Below, in pieces: positions 24,260 through 32,430 of a stretch of DNA of 36,286 nucleotides. Every line of letters begins with the position of its first letter. Within the stretch, counting starts at the first letter, position 1. A model generated the notes under the pieces. It did not search any database and had not been told where the DNA came from. It worked only from the letters and a program-made list of their open reading frames with translations. A program made the translations under genes and the position numbers. This DNA is from CAIKZZ01 sp036742455 (GTDB taxonomy: Bacteria > Pseudomonadota > Gammaproteobacteria > Steroidobacterales > Steroidobacteraceae), in NCBI GenBank assembly GCA_036742455.1, contig DAINQU010000027.1, positions 1 through 36,286 on the forward strand, read 5' to 3'.

Positions 24260-25285
24260 GTGACGTCTCGTAAGGGTTATCCCCGAGCGTCCTTACGCTG
24301 CTGCGTAGGGGCGCTCGGCGCCTTCTGGGTGGCCATCTCTGGCGCCGCTGAGCCGCCCGTGCCCTCGGCGGCATCGACCTTGGCGCCGCGCTCGCTCCTG
24401 ACGGCGGTCGCTGCGTCGCCTCGTGGGCTGCTGATGGCAGTTGGCGAGCGAGGGCACGTGCTGGTGAGTCGCGACGGTGGCGAACGCTGGACGCAATCCC
24501 TCGTCCCCGTCGACGTTCTTCTCACCGGCGTGTGTTTCACCGACGACAACACGGCCTACGTTGTCGGTCACGATGAGACGATACTCGCGACCAGCGACGC
24601 CGGTGCCCACTGGCGCGTGGCGCGTTACGCGCCGGAAACACGTCAACCTCTCTTGGATGTGGCGTGCCTACCGGACGGCTCGGTGATAGCCGTCGGGGCG
24701 TACGCGACGATTGCGCGCTCGAGCGATCGCGGTGCGACATTCCAGGTATCGGAGTTGCAGGCCGCCCCCATCGCCAGTGCGCACAAAGCCGCACGGATGG
24801 ACGATGACGCAGAGCTGGAACAGCCGCACTTGAATGCGATAGCGCGGGCTGACGACGGGAACGTGTACATCGTCGGTGAAGGCGGGCATTTGTACCGATC
24901 GAGCGATGCCGGTAGTCACTGGCAGTCGCTGCCATCCCCGTACGAAGGATCCTGGTTTTCGGTCTTGCCGTTGCGCGGCTCGAGCGTGCTCGTTGCCGGC
25001 TTGCGGGGGCATTTATACCGCTCGGATGACCGTGGACAACACTGGCAGGCGGTGCCGACGGGCGTGGATACGATGCTTGATGGTGCCGTGCGGCTCGCAG
25101 ATGGGCGTGTGGTGGTCGTCGGGTTGGCCGGCGTTGTATTGACCAGTTCCGATGATGGGTATCACTTCGACGTCACGCGCATGGCCGATCGCAAAGGGAT
25201 CGCCGCCCTGATAGAAACCTCACACGGAACCGTGGTGGTGGGGGAAAGCGGTGTCCATTCCTTAACGCTGCCCGTCAGGCGCTAA
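24260..25285 (+). CDS. Ycf48/BNR-type beta-propeller protein
   Basis: 341-residue protein made of BNR/Asp-box repeats related to photosynthesis-system II assembly factor Ycf48, though nothing here is photosynthetic. Repeated S-x-D-x-G-x-x-W/F units are clear: SRDGGERW, SDAGAHW, SDRGATF, SDAGSHW, SDDRGQHW and SDDGYHF, about six blades of a seven-bladed propeller. A hydrophobic N-terminus (about 10-29) looks like a signal peptide, placing it in the periplasm. The start is GTG at 24260 with no strong Shine-Dalgarno. It ends two bases before the exporter start, so the two are coupled. Its role may be scaffold or assembly factor for the exporter complex; this is inference from position. Confidence 0.85.
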   Translation: MTSRKGYPRASLRCCVGALGAFWVAISGAAEPPVPSAASTLAPRSLLTAVAASPRGLLMAVGERGHVLVSRDGGERWTQSLVPVDVLLTGVCFTDDNTAYVVGHDETILATSDAGAHWRVARYAPETRQPLLDVACLPDGSVIAVGAYATIARSSDRGATFQVSELQAAPIASAHKAARMDDDAELEQPHLNAIARADDGNVYIVGEGGHLYRSSDAGSHWQSLPSPYEGSWFSVLPLRGSSVLVAGLRGHLYRSDDRGQHWQAVPTGVDTMLDGAVRLADGRVVVVGLAGVVLTSSDDGYHFDVTRMADRKGIAALIETSHGTVVVGESGVHSLTLPVRR

Positions 25286-25287
25286 CT

Positions 25288-27657
25288 GTGCATTCACATC
25301 GAGAACCGGCCTTTGTCGCAAGTCTGGAGCGTCTCGTCTTCGGAGCGAGGCGATCGTTGCTTTGGGTGATCGGTGTACTGACGCTGCTATTTGCGGCGAT
25401 TGCCGTACGCGGTTTGCACATCGATACGCGATTCACGAAGCAGTTGCCGTTGCAACATCCGTACATGCGCACGTATCTCGCGCACTACGATGAATTCGGC
25501 GGGGCTAACCGAGTCTTGGTTGCGTTGGTGGCGCGCGATGGCACCATCTATACACCGGAATTTTTGTCCGCGTTAAAGCTTGCGACGGATGAGGTGTTCT
25601 TCATCCCAGGCGTTGACCGGTCGAGAGTTCAGTCGCTTTGGACGCCCAATACCCGGTTCAGCGAGGTGACCGAAGGTGGGATACGCGCTGGCGATGTCAT
25701 TCCGTCCGGCTTTGCGCCGACGGCGGAGGGGCTCGCTCAGGTTCGCGACAACGTCCTCAAAGCCAATATCGTGGGACGTCTGGTCGCCAACGATTTTACC
25801 GGCGCGATCGTTTCCGCTCAGTTGCTCGAGAAAGATCCGGCCACCGGCAAACCGGTGGATCTGATTGCCATCGGCAATGCTCTCGAGAAAGTCCGTGCCG
25901 ACGTCGAGAATGGAAATGCGGCGGCAGGGATACCAGCGCATCGTATCGACGTCCGAGTCATCGGTTACGCCAAGGTGGTCAGCGATATCGCTTCCGGCGC
26001 GCTCGCGGTCGTGTTGTTTGCGATTGCCACTGTTGCGCTGACGCTGCTGTTGGTGTGGATTTATATCCAGTCATTGAAGATCGCGGTGGTGCCGATCGTC
26101 TGTTCAATCGTGGCCGTCGTCTGGCAACTTGGCCTGTTAGTTCTGTTGGGCTACGGCGTCGATCCCATCGGCATCTTGGTGCCATTCATCATTTTTGCGA
26201 TTGGGGTTTCCCACGGCGTACAGAAGATCAGTGCGGTCGGCGATGCGGCGATGGATGGGGCCGATGCGTTAGAAGCAGCACGGCGAACGTTCCGCTTGCT
26301 GTTCATTCCGGCCATCGTGGCGCTGCTCGCCGATTTGATGGGCTTCGTCACGATCCTGGCCATTCCGGTCGGCGTAATCCGTGAGATGGCGGTGACAGCC
26401 AGCGTGGGCGTCGGTGTCGTCATTCTGACGGACCTTGTGCTACTGCCGGTACTCGTCTCCTATGTAAACCCGGGTCGCCAGTATGCCCAACGGGTTCAGC
26501 TGCGCCAGAACGCGCTCGGTCCGATTTGGGACCGTCTGGCGTCGATCGCAACACCTCGGGCGGCACTGCTCGCGGTTGCGGCGAGCGTGGTGGTGGCCAT
26601 TGCCGGTTACGCGATCGGTCGCCATACACCGGTCGGCGATACGATCGCCGGTGTGCCCGAATTGCGCCCGGAGTCGCGCTACAACGTCGACACGGACGTG
26701 ATTACCAAAAAATTCTCCATCGGGACGGACATCCTGAACGTGATGGCCGAGACGCCTGTTAATGGATGTGTCGACCATGACGTGATGCGCTATATCGATA
26801 CGTTCGCTTGGCATATGGCCAACGTCGAGGGCGTGCGTGATGTAATGAGTTTGCCGGGTGTCGCGAAAGTGGTCAGCGCGGGCTGGAGTGAAGGCAGTCT
26901 AAAGTGGCGCAGTTTGCCTCGGGATCAACGAAGCTTAGTACAAGCACAAGGTTTTATTGATACCAGCACCGGGTTGCTCAATGGCGATTGCAGCGTGATG
27001 CCCGTGATGTTGTTCTTGGCGGATCATCGTGCCCAGACCATCGATCGGGTGGTTGCGGCCGTCAAAAATTACCACCCTCCACGCGTTGTGCCTGGCGTTC
27101 AACTGCGACTTGCCACCGGTAATGTCGGTGTGATGGCGGCTCAGATTGAGGAAGTTCGTGCGAAGGAAGTGCCTATTTTGGTGGGCCTCTTCGCAGTCAT
27201 TGCGCTCATGTGCCTCGTCACCTTCCGGTCGGTCGTCGGTACGATCGTGGTGATGCTCCCGCTCGGGCTCGTCTCGATACTCGCGTACGCCGTAATGGCC
27301 ATCGTCGGCATTGGGCTCAAGGTGACGACCTTACCGATGGTGGCGCTCGGTGCCGGCATTGGCGTGGATTACGGTATTTACCTCTACAGCCGAATGCAGG
27401 GCGCATTGGCTGACGGCGCCTCGGTACGTGAGGCTTATCACAGCGCTTTGCGAGTCACCGGGGCCAGTGTTTTCTTCACCGGCATCACGTTGGCGTTGGG
27501 TGTCGCAACGTGGGTGTTTTCGCCCTTACAGTTTCAGGCAGACGTCGGCCTGATGTTGACCTTCATGTTCGTGGTTAACATGTTGGCGGCCCTCCTGTTG
27601 ATCCCAGCCTTTGCGTATTGGCTGGTCCGGCCGTCGCGACGTACAACCGTCGCTTGA
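25288..27657 (+). CDS. RND/MMPL-family exporter
   Basis: 789-residue inner-membrane transporter of the RND superfamily, MMPL type, probably proton-driven. Membrane segments occur as one N-terminal helix (about 25-43), five in the first half after a periplasmic loop (about 230-395), one near 430, and five in the last third. The signature GAGIGVDYGIYLYSRM near residue 690 and GVSHGVQKISAVGDA near 310 are the paired TM4/TM10-type motifs of MMPL proteins. Two large periplasmic loops flank them. Proteins of this class move lipids, hopanoids or hydrophobic molecules. It uses a GTG start two bases after the Ycf48-like gene and ends base-to-base against the convergent arfB. The substrate is unknown; lipid export is suggested by the partners. 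Confidence 0.9.
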   Translation: MHSHREPAFVASLERLVFGARRSLLWVIGVLTLLFAAIAVRGLHIDTRFTKQLPLQHPYMRTYLAHYDEFGGANRVLVALVARDGTIYTPEFLSALKLATDEVFFIPGVDRSRVQSLWTPNTRFSEVTEGGIRAGDVIPSGFAPTAEGLAQVRDNVLKANIVGRLVANDFTGAIVSAQLLEKDPATGKPVDLIAIGNALEKVRADVENGNAAAGIPAHRIDVRVIGYAKVVSDIASGALAVVLFAIATVALTLLLVWIYIQSLKIAVVPIVCSIVAVVWQLGLLVLLGYGVDPIGILVPFIIFAIGVSHGVQKISAVGDAAMDGADALEAARRTFRLLFIPAIVALLADLMGFVTILAIPVGVIREMAVTASVGVGVVILTDLVLLPVLVSYVNPGRQYAQRVQLRQNALGPIWDRLASIATPRAALLAVAASVVVAIAGYAIGRHTPVGDTIAGVPELRPESRYNVDTDVITKKFSIGTDILNVMAETPVNGCVDHDVMRYIDTFAWHMANVEGVRDVMSLPGVAKVVSAGWSEGSLKWRSLPRDQRSLVQAQGFIDTSTGLLNGDCSVMPVMLFLADHRAQTIDRVVAAVKNYHPPRVVPGVQLRLATGNVGVMAAQIEEVRAKEVPILVGLFAVIALMCLVTFRSVVGTIVVMLPLGLVSILAYAVMAIVGIGLKVTTLPMVALGAGIGVDYGIYLYSRMQGALADGASVREAYHSALRVTGASVFFTGITLALGVATWVFSPLQFQADVGLMLTFMFVVNMLAALLLIPAFAYWLVRPSRRTTVA

Positions 27658-28077
27658 TCAGTCGTCAACTGGACGGCGACGCATCGACTTGGTCTCGGTG
27701 CGTTGTCGTTTGCCTTCCAAGCGGCGTTCCTTCGAGCCTCGCGTTGGGCGGGTCGGGCGGCGCAATTTCGGGCGCTCGCGCGCGGCCAGGAGCAGTTCGG
27801 CGAGACGATCGAACGCATCACGACGATTGCCTTCTTGGGTGCGCAACCGATGCGCGGCTATCACGAGCCAGCCGTCTTTCGTCAGCCGACGACCGGCCAG
27901 CGTCGCCAATCGTTGGCGAGTCCAGTCATCAAGATAGCTGCATGCCGTGTTGAAGCGCAGTTGCACGGCGCTCGCCACTTTGTTGACGTTCTGCCCGCCG
28001 GGGCCGGGTGAGCGAATAAAGTCGAGGACAAGGTCCTCCTCGGGTAAGAAGAGGCCCGGCGCAATTTCGACGTCCAT
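27658..28077 (-). CDS. arfB: Alternative ribosome-rescue peptidyl-tRNA hydrolase ArfB
   Basis: Rescues ribosomes stalled at the 3' end of non-stop mRNAs by hydrolysing the peptidyl-tRNA. The 139 residues contain the release-factor-like catalytic motif SPGPGGQNVNK (GGQ at 27-29) and a basic C-terminal tail rich in Arg and Lys that enters the mRNA channel. Length and layout match E. coli ArfB/YaeJ (140 residues). The ATG at 28077-28075 lies three bases after the mscS-like stop, so it is the last gene of the minus-strand operon. The stop abuts the exporter stop. Confidence 0.95.
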   Translation of the reverse strand: MDVEIAPGLFLPEEDLVLDFIRSPGPGGQNVNKVASAVQLRFNTACSYLDDWTRQRLATLAGRRLTKDGWLVIAAHRLRTQEGNRRDAFDRLAELLLAARERPKLRRPTRPTRGSKERRLEGKRQRTETKSMRRRPVDD

Positions 28078-28080
28078 GGT

Positions 28081-29478
28081 TTAGGCGTCGTGCGATTTGT
28101 GCGTAGGCGCAGTGGCTGCCCGTTTGGCAGTCTCTTCGTGCTGCGCGGTCGCCACGGGCAGAGCGCCCTGGCCGATAATTTGGCCTGCCGCGTCGTACAT
28201 CCGTACGTCCAGCTGGGCGCGTGGGATGCGGACGCCCGCCTCTTTGAAGAGATGCCAAATCGCGCGATTGACATCGGAGCGGACGTTATTGACGCCGGCT
28301 TCTGGGTCGGCAATCCAAAACCGAAGTTCCAGATCCAGGCCATAGTCGTGGAAGCCCATGAGGCGAACGACGGGGCTCGGGTCGTGCAGAATACGAGGGG
28401 AGCACTGCGCGGCTTTCAGCAGCACTGCCATCGCGTGCTCTGGATCGTCGTCGTAGGAAACGCGCACAGGAAGCTTTAGGCGGACTCGCTTATCGCTGTA
28501 GCTCCAATTGATGACTTGGTTCGTGATCAGCGTTTGGTTTGGTACTAACGTTTCGACGCCATCACGGTCTCGGACGACGACATAGCGACCACGCAGTTCT
28601 TGTACCCAACCGAAGCCCTCGGTGCTCGTGCCGATACTGCCGGTAAAACTGATCACGTCACCCGGCTTAATCGATTTATCCATCAGGAGCACGAAGCCGC
28701 TGACGAAGTTGGCCGCGATCGACTGCAAGCCGAATCCCAATCCAAGGCCGAGAGCTCCGCCGAAGATGTTCAGAGCGCCGAGATTGAATCCGGAAGCCGA
28801 CAGGCCGAGCAGACCGCCAATGGAGATCAAGAACGCATAGGCGAACTTGCCGATCGCGATCCGAGTATTCGGTGCGAGCGCTTTAAAGTCGCCAACGTGT
28901 CGTTCAATGTAGCGTCCGAACCACGCGCTCACGATCACAAAGGCGATGACCGTGAACAGCGCACGGATCAGCGACCAGACGGTAACGCCCGCTTCGCCGT
29001 TCTTGGCGGTGGTCACCGGTACGGCGTCAAGGAAGCGGACAAAGTCCTCTAACCAGCCGAGCTGGTGCATGGCGACGAAGAACCAAAGTACGACGGTCGC
29101 GCGGACTTCCCAGGCGCGCAGGCGACCGTGCCGACCCATCGAGAGCCGCAGTAGGAACGCAGCGGCCCGAATAATGGCTAATGATGCCGCCAGCCGCAGT
29201 GTGAGACTGACCATCGCCCCGTCGATGCCCAAACCCGCAATGATCAGGCGATCAATCAAGAGCACCAGCATGGCCACCAGATAGGGGGTCGCGATCAGGA
29301 GTGACTCGCGCTGCCGGAGATCGTCGCGCGTCCGGCTTTCCTGCAGCGCCGATGCGATCACAAGCGCAGTCACTTTGCCGCTCACGAATGCCGAGAGCCC
29401 GCCGATGACAGCGGCGATGTACGGCGGTTCAAGACCGGTGCGTACAACGTCGATGAGCTGGGTAATCAGATTTTCCAT
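28081..29478 (-). CDS. MscS-family mechanosensitive channel
   Basis: 465-residue inner-membrane channel protein, expected to open under membrane tension and relieve hypo-osmotic shock. About six to seven hydrophobic helices cover residues 15-260. The pore helix is the Gly/Ala-rich GGALGLGLGFGLQSIAANF stretch near 240-258, followed by VSGFVLLMDKSIKPGDVI, the MscS beta-domain signature. The cytoplasmic alpha/beta domain runs to about 435, and a hydrophilic tail ends the protein. With more N-terminal helices than MscS itself, it resembles mid-sized YbdG/YnaI-like members. The ATG at 29478-29476 has GGGAG upstream with somewhat long spacing. It sits between the ydcH-like gene (22 bases upstream) and arfB. 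Confidence 0.9.
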   Translation of the reverse strand: MENLITQLIDVVRTGLEPPYIAAVIGGLSAFVSGKVTALVIASALQESRTRDDLRQRESLLIATPYLVAMLVLLIDRLIIAGLGIDGAMVSLTLRLAASLAIIRAAAFLLRLSMGRHGRLRAWEVRATVVLWFFVAMHQLGWLEDFVRFLDAVPVTTAKNGEAGVTVWSLIRALFTVIAFVIVSAWFGRYIERHVGDFKALAPNTRIAIGKFAYAFLISIGGLLGLSASGFNLGALNIFGGALGLGLGFGLQSIAANFVSGFVLLMDKSIKPGDVISFTGSIGTSTEGFGWVQELRGRYVVVRDRDGVETLVPNQTLITNQVINWSYSDKRVRLKLPVRVSYDDDPEHAMAVLLKAAQCSPRILHDPSPVVRLMGFHDYGLDLELRFWIADPEAGVNNVRSDVNRAIWHLFKEAGVRIPRAQLDVRMYDAAGQIIGQGALPVATAQHEETAKRAATAPTHKSHDA

Positions 29479-29500
29479 AGCGATGACGGCTCCCGGCCTA

Positions 29501-29731
29501 TCAGGCGTTCAGGTCCGGAATGAGTTCACTCTCCAGTCGAGTGATTTGATCCTTGAGCATCAGTTTGCGCCGTTTCAGGCGCTTCAGTTGCAATTCGTCG
29601 ACGCTGTAGTCGAGTTGCAGGCGTGTGATGACGTCGTCCAGATCGCGGTGCTCAATGCGCAGCGACCGCAACTTGTGCAGCCGCGTGACCAGATCGTGGT
29701 TGATGTTGTCGGTCTCGGTCGTGTCCGTCAT
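29501..29731 (-). CDS. YdcH/DUF465 family small coiled-coil protein
   Basis: 76-residue hydrophilic protein of the DUF465 (YdcH) family, function unknown. Most of it is a predicted helical coiled coil: LVTRLHKLRSLRIEHRDLDD followed by LQLKRLKRRKLMLKDQIT, which is the family signature. The ATG at 29731-29729 overlaps the stop of the PHP gene as ATGA, so it is translationally coupled; a longer frame upstream lies inside that gene and is rejected. Confidence 0.85.
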   Translation of the reverse strand: MTDTTETDNINHDLVTRLHKLRSLRIEHRDLDDVITRLQLDYSVDELQLKRLKRRKLMLKDQITRLESELIPDLNA

Positions 29732-30585
29732 ATCTCGAGTGCCCGAGCAAAATTCTCGTCCCACCGGCGCCAGACCGGCACGACGGCCTCGGGTAGGGTA
29801 GCCAATCGCCCGGGCCGATGCCACGGTAGAGCCGGATTGTGGCAATCCGATCCACAGGATCCCTCAAGGCCCGTGCGCAGCGCCAACCCGAGTGCCGTTG
29901 CGATTTGGTGTGGCGCCGCGCCGCCGGTGACGACTTCCAGTGCCGTACCGCCAGCGGCTTTGAAGTGCTTGACCAGCGTTCGGCGTTGACCTGCGGAGAG
30001 CATGTACCGCAGCGGATGAGCCAGCACCGCCGAACCGCCGGCTACGACGATGGCATTGACGGTTGCTTCCACGGACGGCCAGGCGGTCGGCACGTAGCCC
30101 GGCTTCCCCCGGCCCAACCAGCGATTGAACACCGCCGGTAGGTCAGTGCCGACGCCAAGATCGACCAAGGCGCGGGCCAGATGTGTTCGTGTCGGGTTCG
30201 CGACGGCTGCAAGTTGCTGCAACGCTGCCCGACCGGGCGCGCCGGCCCGCTCCAACCGCTCGGCCATGCTCTGCAGTCGCGCGTGTCGCAGTGCCTGACG
30301 TTCCGCGATGGCGGCTTGCACGGCGACGTGCTCGACGTCGAAGCCGAGGCCGACGATATGGATGTCTCGGCCCTGCCAGGCCGACGAGAGTTCGATTCCC
30401 GGCAGAGTCCGCAGACCGAGCGCCGCGCCGGCTTGCGCCATCTCCGCAAGGCCTGCGGTGGTGTCGTGGTCCGTGAGCGCACACAATCGGACGCCCGCGT
30501 TGAAGACCAGCGCGGCCAGATCGGTCGGCGCAAGGACGCCATCCGATGCCGTCGAATGCAGGTGGAAGTCGACGGCGTTCGTCAA
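29728..30585 (-). CDS. rnm: PHP-domain RNase AM / 3',5'-nucleotide bisphosphatase
   Basis: 285-residue PHP-domain metal-dependent hydrolase matching the YciV/TrpH family. Members act as a 5'-3' exoribonuclease that trims rRNA 5' ends (RNase AM) and can hydrolyse 3',5'-bisphosphate nucleotides such as pAp. Motifs are DFHLHSTASDG (His8, His10), LTDHDTT, the PGIELS segment, VLAHPLRY and CGSDCHNP, which supply the trinuclear metal site. The start is a TTG (30585-30583) that overlaps the DUF3301 stop (TTGA). I find no better start. CysQ, which also consumes pAp, is two genes upstream. Confidence 0.9.
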   Translation of the reverse strand: MTNAVDFHLHSTASDGVLAPTDLAALVFNAGVRLCALTDHDTTAGLAEMAQAGAALGLRTLPGIELSSAWQGRDIHIVGLGFDVEHVAVQAAIAERQALRHARLQSMAERLERAGAPGRAALQQLAAVANPTRTHLARALVDLGVGTDLPAVFNRWLGRGKPGYVPTAWPSVEATVNAIVVAGGSAVLAHPLRYMLSAGQRRTLVKHFKAAGGTALEVVTGGAAPHQIATALGLALRTGLEGSCGSDCHNPALPWHRPGRLATLPEAVVPVWRRWDENFARALEI

Positions 30586-30905
30586 TGGAGTGTCGTCCGG
30601 ACCAAGGTGGGACCGAGGCCGATCAATTCCACGTCGCGGCCCCGAAGGGTGACGAACCCCTGGCGGCGCGAGAGGCCGTCATCGCTGTAATCGAAGACGT
30701 AGTGGCGCAGGAAGCCCAAGCGATCGTCACGGCCTCGCGCGAGCCGCAGTGATCGGAAGACCACGGTGCCGTCCAGCAATTGCACGCCGGCTTCGAGACA
30801 GGCCGTATGGGCAGCCTCGTTCGCGGCGGCGCGCGCTTCAACGCTGGCCTTCCAAAACAAAGCCACGACGCCGAAGGCGAGGGCGAACCAAAGGGCTTCT
30901 TCCAT
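30582..30905 (-). CDS. DUF3301 family small membrane protein
   Basis: 107-residue protein with one N-terminal membrane helix (about 3-20, LWFALAFGVVALFWK) and a soluble beta-rich part. The VQLLDGTVVFRSLRLARG segment followed by FDYSDDG matches the DUF3301 family, known from gammaproteobacteria with unknown function. The ATG at 30905-30903 follows GAGG at about 5 bases; a longer frame to 30965 reaches into cysQ. It starts 7 bases after the cysQ stop and overlaps the rnm start. Confidence 0.82.
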   Translation of the reverse strand: MEEALWFALAFGVVALFWKASVEARAAANEAAHTACLEAGVQLLDGTVVFRSLRLARGRDDRLGFLRHYVFDYSDDGLSRRQGFVTLRGRDVELIGLGPTLVRTTLH

Positions 30906-30912
30906 CGCAACC

Positions 30913-31707
30913 TCAGAGCAGTGTGTGCCACGCGTGGGAAGGATCTGCGTAGACGATGAAGTCATCGTTCAGCAGCGTTTCGCGTCGGTTATAGCGCAAG
31001 GGCTGCCCATCGCGACCGACAACGTGGCCGCCCGCAACTTCGACGATCGCTTGTCCGGCGGCGGTATCCCACTCTGACGTCGGACCGATCCGCGGGTATA
31101 GGTCGGCGCTGCCCTCGGCGACGAGACCAAATTTGCAGGCACTGCCGAGTGGTCGAAAATCATGCGGTCCGAGCGCTTCCAAGACGGCACCGAGCCGATC
31201 TCCGCGATGGGATCGACTCCCCACGACCCGTAGTGGTCGAGTCGCCGGCACGGTTACGTGTATCGGTCGTTCGCCCGTGTCATCGACCCGAAACGCACCG
31301 ACGCCGCGGGCAGCAGAAAACGTCACACCGGTCAAGGGCACGTGCAGGATGCCTAACGTGGGCTCACCCCCTTCGACCAGCGCGATATTCACCGTGAATT
31401 CACCGTTTCGATTCACAAACTCTTTGGTGCCATCCAACGGGTCTACCAACCAGAGCGCAGGCCAGAGCACTCGCTCGGCCAGCGGCGGCACGTCTGCCTC
31501 CTCTGAGATAACCGGTACTGCCGGTGCGAGATCGGCCAAGCCGCGAGCGATGATGGCGTGACTACGCAGATCCGCCAGCGTCAGCGGCGAATCATCGCCC
31601 TTGAGGGTCACGTCAAACGGTCCGTGATACACCTCCAAAATCGCACGGCCGGCTTCGCGGGCGAGGTCGACTAAGGCGTTTAGCGTCGTGCGGCTGCGTA
31701 GGTTCAT
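30913..31707 (-). CDS. cysQ: 3'(2'),5'-bisphosphate nucleotidase CysQ
   Basis: Inositol-monophosphatase-fold phosphatase that converts pAp (from PAPS use) to AMP, protecting sulfate assimilation and RNA turnover from pAp. The 264 residues show the metal-binding ISEEAD (Glu69/Glu70), VDPLDGTKEF (Asp89, Asp92) and the late SEWDTAAGQAIVE motif. The ATG at 31707-31705 is preferred because GGGAG lies 8 bases upstream; an ATG at 31713 is too close to it. On the minus strand TATGAT (31740-31735) could serve as the -10. The start is only 38 bases from that of the divergent yrfG. It heads the operon running to arfB. Confidence 0.93.
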   Translation of the reverse strand: MNLRSRTTLNALVDLAREAGRAILEVYHGPFDVTLKGDDSPLTLADLRSHAIIARGLADLAPAVPVISEEADVPPLAERVLWPALWLVDPLDGTKEFVNRNGEFTVNIALVEGGEPTLGILHVPLTGVTFSAARGVGAFRVDDTGERPIHVTVPATRPLRVVGSRSHRGDRLGAVLEALGPHDFRPLGSACKFGLVAEGSADLYPRIGPTSEWDTAAGQAIVEVAGGHVVGRDGQPLRYNRRETLLNDDFIVYADPSHAWHTLL

Positions 31708-31745
31708 TGGCATGGCTCCCTGTTCCGTCGGTATATCATAGCGGC

Positions 31746-32414
31746 GTGGAAAACCTTGCCCCGCCTCTCGACTGGTCGCTGATAGACACCGTGCTCCTTG
31801 ATATGGACGGCACGCTGCTGGATCTGCGTTTTGATAATTGGTTTTGGCAGGAGTATCTGCCGGCGCTGTGGGCGGATCGTGCCGGCATGTCACTTGCCGC
31901 GGCACTCCCCCTGCTGAGCCCGCGATTTGAGGCCGCCAAGGGCACGTTGGAGTGGTACTGCATCGACTTCTGGAGCCGGGAACTCGATCTGGATGTGCGC
32001 GCCATCAAGCACGCCGTGCGTGAACAGGTGGCGTGGATTCCGGGTGCGGAAGCGCTGTTGCAGCGACTGCGAGAGGTGGGCAAGCGGATGGTTCTGGTCA
32101 CGAATGCGCATCCCGAAACGCTGGCGATCAAGGATTCCCAAGTCGACTTGATCGGGCACCTGCACGCCGTGTATTCGACGCATCCGTTCGGCGCGCCGAA
32201 GGAAGCCGCCGCGTTCTGGCCCGCGTTTCACCGCGCGGAACCCTTCGACCCCGCGCGTACCCTTTTCGTGGACGACAGCCTGCCGGTACTCACAGCGGCC
32301 CGCGACTACGGCATCCGTTGGATTCGCGCGGTTCGGCGACCCGACTCGGGCCTACCTGCCCGCGCGGTCGGCGACTTTCCCAGCATCGAAACCGTCGCCG
32401 AACTGATCGTTTGA
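31746..32414 (+). CDS. yrfG: GMP/IMP nucleotidase (HAD family)
   Basis: 222-residue HAD-superfamily phosphatase similar to E. coli YrfG, which dephosphorylates GMP and IMP. Motif I is LLDMDGTLLDL (Asp19, Asp21 from the GTG), motif II VLVTNAHP, a Lys in APKEAA, and motif IV FVDDSLPVL. The start is GTG at 31746; the frame runs back to 31707, but that part overlaps the cysQ leader and lacks a site. It converges on rhlB with 16 bases between stops. Confidence 0.9.
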   Translation: MENLAPPLDWSLIDTVLLDMDGTLLDLRFDNWFWQEYLPALWADRAGMSLAAALPLLSPRFEAAKGTLEWYCIDFWSRELDLDVRAIKHAVREQVAWIPGAEALLQRLREVGKRMVLVTNAHPETLAIKDSQVDLIGHLHAVYSTHPFGAPKEAAAFWPAFHRAEPFDPARTLFVDDSLPVLTAARDYGIRWIRAVRRPDSGLPARAVGDFPSIETVAELIV

Positions 32415-32430
32415 GACGGTCCCCGCAGGC

